From Morinoia aosen (Eukaryota; Arthropoda; Malacostraca; Amphipoda; Talitridae), in contig CM059563.1 of assembly GCA_030386875.1 (NCBI GenBank), forward strand, positions 16,758,001 through 16,822,000: DNA of 64,000 nucleotides, read 5' to 3'. Position 1 is the first letter of the stretch. Every line of letters begins with the position of its first letter. Below the pieces are notes generated by a model. That model was not told the DNA's origin. It saw nothing but the letters and a program-made list of their open reading frames with translations, and did not search any database. Shown here one piece after another: positions 1 to 11,985 of this stretch. The position numbers and the translations under genes are program-made.

Positions 1-1570
1 CAATAGCTTAGTCATCATTGAACATTACTTAGTCGTAGCGCAGTCATAAAAGCTGTTAATGACGCGTGTGATGTACCGATGAGTGATTCTCATTTAAACT
101 TTGAGTGTAAACTTATACTTATCATTATAAAATATACTAACAAACTATACTTATCTAGTACAATGATATTAATTTAAAATTTGAGTGTAAGCATAAAATC
201 CAGTAAAATTAATTTGCTATTGTTCTGCTTTATATTTTACGGCGATTTTGTGTCTCAAATACTACACTCACACAATGGATATGTTTTTTGAATTCCAATG
301 AACAATTCTGCACCCATCCTGCCTCCAATATTGTATCAGCAGCTCAGCAGCCACGAAGGAAGTATGAAAGCAACCTAGTAGATGCGGGAGCAAGCATCTC
401 ATTTATGCGCTCGTTGCCGCTCACTTATAGCTTTTGAGCTACTTAAAATGTACCATGAGAATCACTGCTGTGCTTTAGATTTTTTTTTGACGGATCGGTG
501 ATCCAACGCTGATGAAAATATGTCATGTTCAGAACCATCACAAATTCGAAAGTTACGAGCGCGCAAGATGAAATAACATTAATGAATAAATCTAGAGACG
601 TTAATTACTTTATCAGCTCAGGAAAACAAAAAGATTGATGCATACCATAAAAAATAAATTAGTACTTCTTAGAAGCCATCATTTGCACTGGTAAGGCTAC
701 AGTCACGCCTCCTCCTTTATTATCATGTGGGTTGGAGAGAGTCCGACTAAAAAAATGATGGTTGCCAAGATAAAATCTGTCATAAAGTTCTTACAGTAGT
801 GAGACATCATTTCTGAAATGGTATTTCTAACGTTTTCTGATGAAATGCGATTAGAGACTGATGTTAGATAACGCTGAGAAAGAGAAAGTGAGGCGCAAGG
901 TAGGTTCCCACTTGAGCTCTATGATTTCATTATATATATATAGATGATTTCCCGGTTTCACTTTCAATATCTTCTCCGGATTTTTCCGGGTAATACCGGT
1001 TTTGTTTGCCACACTACGCTCAATTGCGTGTTTGATATTTTGCTGAATTGATTCTTATCTAATCGAAGAGATGATGATAAAAGGGCATATTGACAGCTTT
1101 CCCAGAGGCAGCCGTATTTGAGTGGCAGCTTCGACCTCTGTTGCTGCCACAAGCCGACAGTGTGCGAACATCATTGGCCTTCTTGCGCCTCTCGTGTGAT
1201 TATGGTCAGAAGTTTGACGAGATGCGTGACAGTGTATCAGCTGAGATCAAGTTTGAAATGCGTACTACCGTAGACAATTAATGTGCTGTTAATCAAGTGC
1301 GTAAATATACTGGCCTCGTTTCGCAAATAACTTTATCAAGGAGTAACAAGATTTGATTTTCTAATACTACTCTCATATTCTTTAGACTGGTTATGTTACC
1401 CATTATTACTTCTCATCGTCCACACAAGTATAAAACGGCGTTGGTTGAGAATTTTTCATGTTAAAAAATCTTTTTAACTGTATGCTCTTATTTTTCAGGC
1501 AATTTTTAATAATTTGTACATAGTTTTTCCTCCAGAGTAAGGGATAGAAAGCTAAAGGAATAGAAACGAG
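1..1570. other. 5' flank of SARDH copy 1, no gene recognised
   Basis: AT-rich sequence with no recognisable coding exon. A short TA dinucleotide run lies near 933-943. A pyrimidine tract ending in CAG at about 1489-1498, roughly 70 bases before the SARDH start codon, could be the 3' splice site of an intron in the 5' untranslated region. Copy 2 has a similar tract ending in CAGG at about 19551-19561. A stretch at 1090-1281 is open and less AT-rich than its surroundings, but it matches nothing I know. No clear TATA box or initiator was identified. Confidence 0.4.
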
Positions 1571-1985
1571 ATGAAGTACATGTGTCTGTCGAACAGATAT
1601 CTCACACAATCTGTGAGGAACTCTAAGAGAAGACTCATAGGTAGAGTGTCCCTTTCGTCGACGTCTTGTTTACCTGACAAATGTAACCGCGTGCCATTAA
1701 GTACAGATTTTAACATCGCAAAAAATCACTTTTCCACTATAACAAGAAATGGTCCGGAGTTGTTGACGCACAGTAGACATCCCGTGGTGTCCAGCACGAG
1801 AGGGGCCAAGAAAGCCTGGAACTTGGATGCGTCTGGAAAGCCGCTCTACGATGAAACTCCAGCTCCTGCGTCCGCGGATGTGGTGGTCATAGGAGGAGGA
1901 TCCCTGGGGTGTAGCGCGCTCTACCATCTCGCCAAGCTCGGCGTCACTGACGCTGTCTTGGTGGAAGCGAATAAGCTAACAGCAG
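1571..1985 (+). CDS. SARDH: SARDH copy 1 exon 1
   Basis: Encodes the presequence and the N-terminal Rossmann element with [10 protein letters not shown]. It ends one base into the Gly139 codon before donor GTGAAG. Bases 1756-1890 are identical to copy 2 exon 1, while the first ~185 bases are strongly diverged. Confidence 0.93.
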
Positions 1986-4900
1986 GTGAAGAATAGCATC
2001 GAATGATGTGTTAAAACAAATGAAGGTATATGCGTTCAGATATTTATTTATTGCAGAGCTACAGTCTTCGTCGAAATGATATAACTACGACAAGTTAAGT
2101 TATGTGTATGCAGCGTTTTTTCACTAGAGATCTTTCTATTTGGTTGATGTTATTGGCATCGTTAAGGTTTTAACTCTTGATGATGTTATAGCGACAGGTC
2201 TGCCTCGCCATTGAAACATGAGTTGATGGTCTGATGTAAATAAGTCAAGCGTAAATAAACTACCGTGATCATTGTTCAAATAACTCTCTTTAAAATCATT
2301 TACCTGAAAGTAATTCGTACACTGTATTTTCTTCACTAATTAATTGAACCATCGGAAGTATTACTCCACTAGTCGATTTCGCTCGACTACTGACATATTT
2401 TCGTGGTATTTTTACTGTTCTCGTTATGGTAATTAATGATTTCAGTATCATTTACTGAGCTCCCGTTAGATAAGTATCAAGCATACTACATGTTTGATCA
2501 CTCAATACTGTATGTATCTCTGACGGTTACAAGAGGCGCTTTCATTTTATGAATCTGTTGAGAGTAGTTTTCGTACGGAAAATACAATATTAGCTTGTGC
2601 TAGTTGCATATACTGTGTACCGTTTATTAACACATTCATACAATTTATACCTATTGTAAACAACATTTGTGCACAGGAACAACCTGGCACACAGCCGGGC
2701 TGGTGTGGGACCTGCGTCCAACAGACACAGAGACAGAAATCTTGAACAGAACCATAATTGTCCTCAAAGGCCTGGAGGAGGAAACTGGTGTGAATCCAGG
2801 CTTCATCAACAATGGAGGTCTCTTACTGGCCAGTACCAAGGTTCGCTTCATGCAGTTCTAACCCAAATGTTATGCTTTCCAATCTTTTTAGAACAAGGAC
2901 CAAAATAATAATCTTTTTTTAATGTCAAAAATGAACTGGGGTACCTGAAAACAGTTACCAAGACGACATGGAAGGGGCTCATGCCGTGACTTGAAAGTTC
3001 GTGCCGACACCTGACGAGCTGATATTATTGATTGATCGGTATAACTGAGTCATGGTTGCTGGCAAGACTTCCACAGTCTAACGCAGAGTAAATTTCTGTT
3101 AAATGTGTTCATGACTGCGAAGTTAGAGAATCACTGTAGAAGGTATACCCACTCTGTTAGACAATCAACGAGCGCATACTAGTATGCTAGAATGAATATA
3201 ATATAAACTTGCTAGAAATGGTTTTACGAAGACTAGAAAGATTGATGAATACCGCAGAAGAAAAGCTGAGGGAGTTATGATTCCTCTTCATTTAAATAAA
3301 GAAAATTTCAATTCTGAGAAACGTAATACGAGTACTTTCTATTTAGAACTGAAAATCATTCGATTTCTTCGCTAGCCTATCCAAGTTAGGATTGCTGGAA
3401 CAATCTGCCGATATTTTTAGTTAACTACTGAGGTAGTTAAAAAAAATTTCTAAGCGAAATCAATGATAAGTCTTCTCAGTATTGAACCTTAAAGAAAAAG
3501 TTGAATTAAATTTTCGATAGCACTCTTTATGCACTAAAAGTAATACACTTTAATTAAGCGATTGAAGGTACCCGAATCTAACCGAGAGTAAGACCGAATC
3601 AGACAATTTTGTAGAACTTACGTGTTGACTTACGCTTGAGTATTACTCAAAAATAGCTTTCGACTTTCAATTAATTATATGCTTTTCTGACACGAGCAAA
3701 ATTTATTAAAGTTTTCTGTGACGGATTTTTCTGTCGGACAAATTTCTGCGGGAATTTTGCATCAAATCATGTAAGCAGCTATTTGTTTAAAGTGTCTGTC
3801 GTTAAAACTATTAATTGCCTATGAAGAAAGGTTAAAAAAAGTGAAATTCTCCATTTTCGTAAGAATAAAATCGAGTATTTGATGTGTTGTTGCAGCTCGT
3901 GAGTTTAAACATCATCAATCATAATCATTACCATGATAATCTGCATCATTACGTTGTGCTCGACAGACGAGGTTCGAAGAGCTGAGGCGAATGACAACTC
4001 TAGGCCGAGCGATGGGCATTGAGTCCTTCCCTCTGGACCCGACCGAGACAAAAAAGCTCTATCCCTTGATGAACGTTGATGATCTCTACGGCTCGGTCTA
4101 CTGTCCTGGTTGCGGTAATTCTGTTCATACATACATGCACTCTAAAACACCAATAATACGGGATTTATTTTCCTTGAATTATTTTCTCAATAGATAGAAG
4201 TTATCAGTTCGTTCCTCCGAATTTCATCAGTCATATTATTTTAATTTTTCAATTGCAGTTTTCTCATGAGAATTTGCTTGTGGTAGTAATATTTTGCTTC
4301 CTTCTGATGCAAGTCAAATTTAAGTTAGAATATCTTTGTAATCATTGCGTGAAAAAATTAGCTCTGGTATTTTTTCCGTATTGAATAAATGTTTATTTAA
4401 AGTATACATGCATGTGCTGTGTCGATTATAACGAGTAATGATTTTGAATTCAATAATGCTGATACCAGCAGGCGCGGGCATGCTAATTATTCATAAATGT
4501 CCATCACCATTTTCAGGCACCGTGGATCCCGCTGGACTCTGTGACGCGTTGACAAGAGTCCCAAAAAAGTTGGGAGCGAAAGTTTTAGAAAACTGTCACT
4601 TCATGGACATCAAAACGACCAACACGTTGATGGGAGGGAAGAAGGTGTCTGAGGTGAAAACCTCGCGTGGTGTCATCAAGACAAACTGCGTCATCAACGC
4701 TACCGGCGTGTGGGCCAATTCTGTGGCATCCAAAGTAGGCCTCAGCGTTCCATTAGTGCCCAAAAAGCACGCGTACGTCGTCACCGAAAAGATTCCTGGC
4801 ATTCAGAACATGCCAAACGTCCGCGACTACGACAATTCCACTTACTTTCGGCTGCAGGGAGATGCACTCTCCATCGGAGGGTACGAACTTAACCCTATTT

Positions 4901-7900
4901 CAATTCCCAAGGTAAATAATACTTGTATTACACTTACTTCTAAGTTTTGATACCTATCGTGCAGCACCTACGTATAATAACTGTTTCCAGAGCAGCTATG
5001 CTGTTAAGTTTTTGAGCGGGATCCTACATCTGAAAGTTACTGAAAAGCTGTGGTATGGCGTTATTCAAATTTAAATCAAATACTGCCTGCACTCAGTGAT
5101 ATGATGGTTATTATTAGATTGGAATGCCTGCCTGAGAGTATATTTTAATTGAAATGCTCAAAATAATTTGGCAACGAGGCCAAAATTCCGACCGAAAGTT
5201 ATGACAATAATTTTATGATCATTTTCTTTCCAGATAGACGTCAATTTTGCTTTCGGGTTGTACGACTTGGACTATGAAGTCTTCGATCCCTTAATGCAGG
5301 CGCACATCAACCGAATCCCAGCCTTGCAAGAGACAGGAATCAAATCAACAGTTTGCGGACCTGAGTCATTCACTCCCGACCACAAGCCTATCATGGGTGA
5401 GAATCACCACTCACCATTTGTTATTCTAAGGTTGTTACCTAACCAAACACTGGGGATCATCGAAGGTGTCTGTTCTCAAATTTAGCTGTTAAACCAAGTC
5501 AGCCGTGAGCTTCTGGCGAATTCTTAGCCTTTTTTATAATAAAATACTTGAAAAGACTCAACTTCTCGTAAAATCAGTTTTAGCAACTGTTAATAGATCT
5601 TTACCATTTAAACTTGTAGATTTTCTACGTTGTAGTTTAGAACATATGTTCCTGCCCACGTGCTTTCACTGATTTCATTAGGGCACTGATATTATGAACG
5701 CCAATACGCGGGACTAAAATTATTATTTTTGCAGGAGAAGACCCATCTGTTGAAGGCTTTTTTCACTGCTGTGGCTTTAACAGTGCCGGCATGATGCTGG
5801 GTGCTGGATGTGGAGAGCAAATCGCTAAGTGGGTCGTCAATGGACGGCCCGAGTTTGCTATGTTTAATTACGACATTCGGAGATTCCACGCACCGTTGTT
5901 CAACGATAAACAGTGGGTCAAGGAGCGTTCGCACGAAGCCTATGCCAAAAACTACAGCACTGTGTTCCCTCATGACGAACCCCTCGCAGCTCGAGGCAAA
6001 AGAAAGTCTCCCCTTCACGGTGTAAGTATTTCTATGCTTATGACGGAGTGATGCGCAATTTGATTCAAACCACTATGAACTTCGGCTTTTACATTTTGTT
6101 TCTTTGAATCAATGAAATGGAACATTTTGGCATGGAAATTACCCGAGTTATTGGGTTGCTTCTTCAAGGTCCTGGAAAGTGCTGGCTGTGTTTTCCAAGA
6201 ACGACATGGATGGGAGAGGCCGGGCTGGTTCAACACAGAACCAACGTTGGTGCAAACCTACGACTGGTACGGCCAATACGGTCATGCGGTGAACAACGAT
6301 CAACAATACGTTCGAGCTCTTGAACAAGAATATTGCTTCAGCTTCCCAGTTCATCACAACCGTGTAAGTGTCTGTACTATACTCATATTTCGATCGATAA
6401 ATTTTGAGGGGAGAATTGCTTCGCTCGTATTCCTACAATGATTTTTCTTTCACATGCAAGTCGAATAGCTGAACATGCGGTGCACTTCACAAGCTCGGGA
6501 GGAAAGATTTTTAAATGTCAGTAGGGTCATTTTCGTGCAACTATGCAATTCATCTGTAAGTATCCGTGTTAAATTTGAAGCACGTGTATGACTAGTAACA
6601 TCTTTGATAATCATTTGAACAAAGTGATTGAAAGCCTTCATTATAGCATTAATTATTCTTAGAACATCTGTTTGTCCTATTCTCTCACGGCTTATACCTT
6701 GATTTTCTATTAATCCCTTTTATATAAACGCTTAAAATTTGGATCACTTCGTTTACACATGATTCTTCTCATGGTAGTTATTAGCCCCTGGTCCTGTTAT
6801 TTAGGCACAAGTTGTGCAAAAATCGGAATCTATTCTTAGTAGCATACTTAGAGGGAGTTGAACACTAGTAATGTGGGTGAATCAAGTGGAGTCTTGTCAG
6901 ATTATTTTCTAATTCAGAAATATTTTAAAGATTGCTAAAACAGTACTCTTGAAAAATTCATTCTTCATTCAATGATTATAATTATCCCCGTTTGAATTCA
7001 GATAAACGAAGAATGTATGGCTTGCCGAACTGCCGTAGCGGGCTTCGACATGTCCTACTTCGGCAAATTCTACCTGACCGGACCAGACGCTGCCAAGGCT
7101 GCCGATTACCTCTTTTCGGCGAACATGAGACGTCCAGAAGGCACAACTGTCTACACCTGCATGCTAAATAAAAGTGGTGGCATCGAAGCTGATCTCACTG
7201 TAGTAAGTGCTTTGCTTGAACTGTTACTACTGCTTGAATTAACTTACACTCCAACTGTTTCGATCTACTGCAAGGGGATTCATTTTTACATACTGTTAAA
7301 AAGTTGGACGTAAAGACGAAGTTCATCATACTCACACAGTTAACTTCACGGGTGGAAAATTCTCGAATTCAAGGGATTCATTTCCAAAATTCTTGTTTGG
7401 ATTTTGAGCTTATCAATCATCTTAGCAGATCAATACTTGGATGACACCCGCTATCTAAAATTTAATTTCAAGAACGAGTTCCAACAATACGGCAAAATCA
7501 TTCATTCGTAATGAAACCACATCGTCTTAGATGTAAATTTAAATTATAAATGATTTTGCACTATAATAATGTTATAATATTAATTACCTAAGTAATATGA
7601 ATATCTTATTATAAATTATAATAGCTTAATTCATGACAATGACGAAAACATTCTTGGTAATGGTAATAATAAGAATTTTATTTGATCAACCAATTGCAGA
7701 GCGTCAGTACAGGAGGGCGAGGATCACCCAGCGACCCGAAGTTTGCCGGAGTGGGTTACTACCTCGCTGTAGGTGGCGGAGCTGCTTTGCAAAACTACGC
7801 TCACATCGTCAAGGAAATTCGCCGCCACAAGTGGGATGTTTCGCTAATCAACCACACAGAAGACATGACGGTGCTGTCAGTCCAAGGACCCAAGAGCAGA

Positions 7901-9276
7901 AGTCTTCTCTCTAAACTCACCTCTGCGAGTCTCAGCAACGAAGATTTCCCCTTCGGCTCGCATCAAATGATCGAGGTTGCAGGACACAGAGTTCGGGCTC
8001 TGCGTGTGTCCTTCGTTGGGGAATTGGGTGAGTGGGTCACATAACCGGGTTGATTGCTGGTAGACAATGCAACGGTGCATCGAACTCTTGGTCTACTGTT
8101 TTTATGTTTTAATTCTTACGAGGTTCATATATTTTAAAGATTGAAATGTTTTAGCATTCTCAAAAGAAACACAATCAATGATGACCCTTGGATTAGAGTT
8201 TGAACATCTCTCCTTTGCACACTTTGTACATTCTGTGCGATTGTGAGTAAAGCTAAAGTTTATAACTGACATAGCACAGCGCCATTAACGGGCACCACAG
8301 CTCTCAGAGGCTGACTACAAATTTGTGGTAGGACAAATCTAATAGCCGATTACTGTGTTGAGATCAAGTAGAGCTGCAAAACCTTAAAAAAATTCTATGT
8401 TGCTTTCACATATAAACTTCGTTTTTGTGACGTTCAGCCGGTCAAACTTTATCAGATGGTAGATATTTTGTCTACTAAAAAGTATTCCTATCTTAATCGT
8501 TTTTCGCATCATTCGTTCCAAATTCGATGTACTCTTATTTTTGCTACAAAATACGTTATCGATGATACTTAACGTAAGCAGTAATGATGATTGATACAGC
8601 CAACACCTAGCACTAGCAGATGAAAATCATTCCTATCAAATTTTGTTCATTTGAGCTTCCTACCAAAGAACGGACCATCATGTTTTGCATTCACACCCCA
8701 TTCATATTGTTTTCAGGCTGGGAGTTGCATGTACCGAAAAACACGGCCGTTGCGGTGTACAAGGCAGTGAAAGAAGCAGGCGCAGACCTTGGCTATCGAG
8801 ACGGGGGCTACAGAGCTCTGGACTCACTGTCGTGCGAGAAAGGCTACAGACTCTGGCACTCCGACATCAGGTCTGACGACACCCCCCTGGAGGCGGGTCT
8901 GGGCTTCACGTGCAAGCTGAAAACGGACATTCCTTTTCTGGGCAGGAAAGCTTTGGAGGCACAAAAGGCAAACGGGATAAGGAGGAAATTAGTGACCCTT
9001 ACCTTAGGGGATCCCAAGACCCCGCTGTGGGGAAATGAAGCGATCATGAGAGATGGGAAATACGTAGGTTTTGTGAGACGAGCTGAGTACGGAGTCTCTC
9101 TTGGAACTTCCATTGCGTGTGGGTACGTGAGGAAGCCGGACAATGGTGTCGTCGATAAAGATTTCCTCTCCAGCGGGAAGTGGAGCATTGAAGTTATGTG
9201 TGAGGAAATTCCTGCTGAGCTTCACCTGCAGCATCCATTCGATCCTCGAAGTGAGAGGCTGAAAGGGAATTATTAA
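1571..9276 (+). CDS. SARDH: Sarcosine dehydrogenase, mitochondrial, copy 1 (complete, 10 exons)
   Basis: SARDH is a mitochondrial-matrix flavoprotein that oxidatively demethylates sarcosine to glycine. It passes electrons to ETF and the one-carbon unit to tetrahydrofolate. Coding exons: 1571-1985, 2677-2840, 3967-4114, 4517-4911, 5234-5396, 5735-6021, 6169-6363, 7002-7202, 7700-8027, 8717-9276. They sum to 2856 nt, or 951 residues plus a TAA stop; human SARDH is 918. Every intron is GT...AG and the frame stays open across all joins. The N-terminus is basic and Ser-rich, like a mitochondrial presequence. A GGGSLG dinucleotide-binding loop sits at residues 108-113. The motif [11 protein letters not shown] carries the histidine (residue 143) that covalently binds FAD in this family. 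The oxidoreductase domain spans about 100-465, a linker follows, and a GcvT-like folate domain spans about 525-945. The nearest alternative, dimethylglycine dehydrogenase, fits less well: [10 protein letters not shown] and NMPNVRDYD match SARDH closely. The start is chosen by alignment with copy 2. Confidence 0.95.
2677..2840 (+). CDS. SARDH: SARDH copy 1 exon 2
   Basis: The acceptor is a TTGTGCACAG tract. The exon starts with GA, completing Gly139, then [12 protein letters not shown] with the FAD-linking His143. It ends ...LLLASTK before a weak donor GTTCGC. Length is 164 nt, as in copy 2. Confidence 0.92.
3967..4114 (+). CDS. SARDH: SARDH copy 1 exon 3
   Basis: Acceptor GCTCGACAG, then an exon reading [17 protein letters not shown] through [14 protein letters not shown] and ending one base into a Gly codon before GTAATT. 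An upstream AG at 3919-3970 cannot be used without losing the family alignment, so 3967 was chosen. Length is 148 nt, as in copy 2. Confidence 0.9.
4517..4911 (+). CDS. SARDH: SARDH copy 1 exon 4
   Basis: Acceptor CATTTTCAG. The exon begins [12 protein letters not shown] and ends NPISIPK before GTAAAT; it includes NATGVWAN and [18 protein letters not shown]. Bases 4585-4859 differ from copy 2 at only about five positions. Length is 395 nt. Confidence 0.94.
5234..5396 (+). CDS. SARDH: SARDH copy 1 exon 5
   Basis: Acceptor TTCTTTCCAG and donor GTGAGA. Encodes [15 protein letters not shown] through [16 protein letters not shown], the late part of the FAD oxidoreductase domain. Length is 163 nt; about 70% residue identity with copy 2. 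Confidence 0.93.
5735..6021 (+). CDS. SARDH: SARDH copy 1 exon 6
   Basis: Acceptor TTTTTGCAG. Encodes [19 protein letters not shown], closing the FAD domain, then the conserved DIRRFH and [20 protein letters not shown]. The donor GTAAGT is chosen so that the Gly codon GGT is complete. No counterpart of this exon was seen for copy 2. Confidence 0.92.
6169..6363 (+). CDS. SARDH: SARDH copy 1 exon 7
   Basis: A short intron (147 nt) precedes acceptor TCTTCAAG. The exon reads [21 protein letters not shown] and ends in FPVHHNR before GTAAGT. It spans the junction between the oxidoreductase linker and the folate domain. Confidence 0.9.
7002..7202 (+). CDS. SARDH: SARDH copy 1 exon 8
   Basis: Acceptor TTGAATTCAG. 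Encodes [23 protein letters not shown] through [19 protein letters not shown], the start of the GcvT-like folate domain. Donor GTAAGT. Confidence 0.93.
7700..8027 (+). CDS. SARDH: SARDH copy 1 exon 9
   Basis: Acceptor CAATTGCAG. Encodes SVSTGGRGS... [10 protein letters not shown] ... [14 protein letters not shown] ... [10 protein letters not shown], core of the folate domain. Donor GTGAGT. Confidence 0.93.
8717..9276 (+). CDS. SARDH: SARDH copy 1 exon 10 and stop
   Basis: Acceptor TTGTTTTCAG. Encodes [45 protein letters not shown] and the GcvT C-terminal barrel, ending [13 protein letters not shown] and TAA at 9274-9276. The C-terminus aligns with the human end (...KGIY), so the gene is complete. 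Confidence 0.95.
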
Positions 9277-11430
9277 GAACTGTAAATATGATGTAACGAA
9301 TTTTGTTTCATAATGACAAACTTGTAAGACTCACAGTACGATATCTTTTGTTGAATATTTTATGAGAGTGTTGAAATCCGAGTTCACACCAACAAATGTT
9401 TCTTGATTTTTTTTTCAAACTGTAATATTCACTCAAGGCCAATTGCGATGACTAAATTTTTTATACGCAAGCAATTTTTTTCTATGCGACGTGCTCTCTA
9501 TTACAGAGTAGTGTTTAGAAATTGTTCCAATTGTTGGGCACGATTGAATAGAATGATGTAGTTTATCAGCTGCGTATGACTATAATTTTTGAGACAGTTT
9601 TGTTATGATAGGTACATAAAACTCATCTAATGTTTTCTACGCAATAGTCTTAATTAAAAATGAGTTTATACTTAAAATCAATTTTTAATTAGTTTCAAGC
9701 CACACATGACATTCCGACATTCCACTCATTACCTAAGTTGTTCGTCACACTCAAATGTATTTTGAGATAGTTATTTGTACTAAATATAACTATGAGAGGC
9801 ACTTGTTTGAGGTTAAGTTTGAAAGGAAAACTGTCCATAATACTTATACACCAATAGTCATGTAGGTTGGCGAGACGTAAGCACGAGGTAAGAAATAGAT
9901 CAGGGCGATAACTCCCTGACATTTGTGAAAGTTTATTGTATAAGCTGTGAAGCAAAGAGCTTTATTGGATTGAAATTCAAATACAGTATTATTTTGAGGC
10001 TTGTCTGCTGCATCCGACTTAAACGATTTCACAGCGTAATTAAGAAGGAGCAAGTAGTTCTGAGGTGGAAGAAAAAAGATAGGAGATGAATCACCCCGAG
10101 TACGCCTAGGAATTCGATTCTGAATAATTATTGTGAACGAGAAATTTATTTTGATGCCCAATTAGTTTTAAGCAATGTGAAGCCAAGTGTTATCCGTTTT
10201 AGTACCAAACATTTTGCATTACTCGTTGTTCAAATACCAGGAATATTTCAAACGCTTTCTCTGTTCCGAAATAAATGTACGAAAAAACTAAACCATGTAA
10301 GCAATTTTAGTATATTATCATGCAAACAAGTAGAAAATAAAACAGACAGAATATTTAAGAGTTATCTGAAAATTACTTTGGTGCTACAATTCTTAGTTGG
10401 AACAGTAGGAGTATTATTCATGATGTTGTAATGAATGTATAATAATACGAGTGATCGAATTAAATTTGATTGAAAAAATTCAAATTTAACCTCAACTTCT
10501 AACATCTTTAAAGGTTGTAGCAACTTTTGCCACTGCCATTGTCACCTCGGTATAAATCAAAACTAGTTGCTCATTTAGCTCTGGTGAGCAAGCGTTCTTT
10601 CACGTACCAATATTTATTTTTACGTAAATTTATAACCGAGGTTCCGTAGTTACTGTGATAAAGCTAAGAATAAGAACACCTACTCCACATGAGCCTTAGA
10701 AATTGCGGGTGAAGGAAAAAGTTCAACGAAAGCATTTTCATGTGTGCGCCTTGTGCTTGTTTTTCTGTGATGCACGTAAGCTCTGTGAGAACGTTTCTTT
10801 TGAAGGTTCATAATTCTATGCTGAATAAACTTATTGTCTTCAAGGATGTTCGCAAGAGGTATCATTTGTAAGTAAATCGGTGATATTAATTTTTAGTTTT
10901 GCTTATTGGTGATGACTTACACAATTCATCATCCTCTGGGATACAATGTTTTTGTTATGTAGGGCCTAAAGAAAGATTCGATTTTCGTATCGAGATCTAC
11001 TCAACTTGAAGTCTTGGGTGGGTGGATAATGGTATTTTAATTTGTACAATATTTGTGGGCGTCATCTCGGAGTATATGTCAGTTGAATGAAACCTCCTGC
11101 GGTTTTTTTGCCCTTCATGGTGTACGATTGAAACTTGCACGTAATAATATAGGAGGTGTTCATTATGATTATTATTCATGAAAAGTTAACCAAAGAATTA
11201 AAGTGCTGAGAAAAAGTGAGCTTTTGGTTAAAGTCAAAGTGTAACTATGTTCTTAATACATCAACTGCGGTGGGTTAAACTTGAGTTCAATGTTCAACTC
11301 AAATTAGCTCATCTTCAACATTGAAACGAATTGAAGATTAATTGGAACCTACTTTCGTTTGACTTTAATCAAGTAGACTCTAAATTTTAGTTTACGAACA
11401 CCGGTGGTCAGGTCACATGCATTATGAAAT
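9277..11430. other. 3' UTR and intergenic sequence, no gene recognised
   Basis: AT-rich sequence after the SARDH stop. No canonical AATAAA lies within the first few hundred bases; ATTAAA occurs near 9652. Several short open stretches (9695-10431) lack family resemblance or coding composition. I see no RNA gene here. Confidence 0.4.
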
Positions 11431-11983
11431 CCGGTAAATTTGAAGGATATGTCAGTTATCGATTTTCCACTTTTTGGTGCCTGAACCTAATTAATTGAAT
11501 CAAAATAAACAAGTTTTCTTCTATGGACTTTCCGTCTCGAATGAGTATTTTACGATTTATAGCGGTAAGTTTAGTTTCGTCTTTGATGACGAATGCGCTC
11601 GAATAAACAGCTACTCATCGATTTTCGAATTATTGTTGCTTGAATCATGGTAATAACATCGAAATGAACAACTATTCTTCTGTACACTTTTTTCGTCAAA
11701 TGAGTATTTAACGAGGTATAGCGATAGGTTTGGTTTCGTCTTTGATGACGATCGCGCTGGAAGAGAGTGCGCATTGCAGTGTTGCTGTCCGACGTGCTCC
11801 TTGAATTACTTGCCGCTTCAAACACTGGAGTTGCGGTAAGTCATTTACCGCTATAACTAATAAAATACTCATTTGAGACGGAAAGTGCATAGAAGGAAAC
11901 TTGTTTATTTCGATCTAATTAACTATGCTTAGGCATCGAAATTTACAAAATCGATAACTGACATATCCTTCAGATTTACCTGA
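11431..11983. mobile_element. Foldback element, ~135-bp terminal inverted repeats
   Basis: Bases 11431-11567 and 11845-11983 are imperfect inverted copies of each other. The arm contains TATGTCAGTTATCGATTTTC at its outer end and TTATAGCGGTAA at its inner end. The interior includes a second, direct copy of the inner arm segment (about 11646-11760, with TTTCGTCTTTGATGACGA repeated at about 11575 and 11734). The same layout recurs at 52960-53450. No transposase is encoded, so this is a non-autonomous foldback/MITE-type element; the superfamily is not determined. Confidence 0.75.
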
Positions 11984-11985
11984 AA

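Noticed and set aside
1090-1281. 63-codon frame upstream of SARDH copy 1
   Set aside because: More GC-rich than its surroundings, and might be part of a 5' exon, but there is no counterpart upstream of copy 2 and no recognisable domain.
1697-1927. Minus-strand frames opposite SARDH exons (also 4596-4802, 8844-9188, 19889-20125, 24499-24705)
   Set aside because: Shadows of real coding exons on the + strand; mirrored in both copies only because the exons are conserved.
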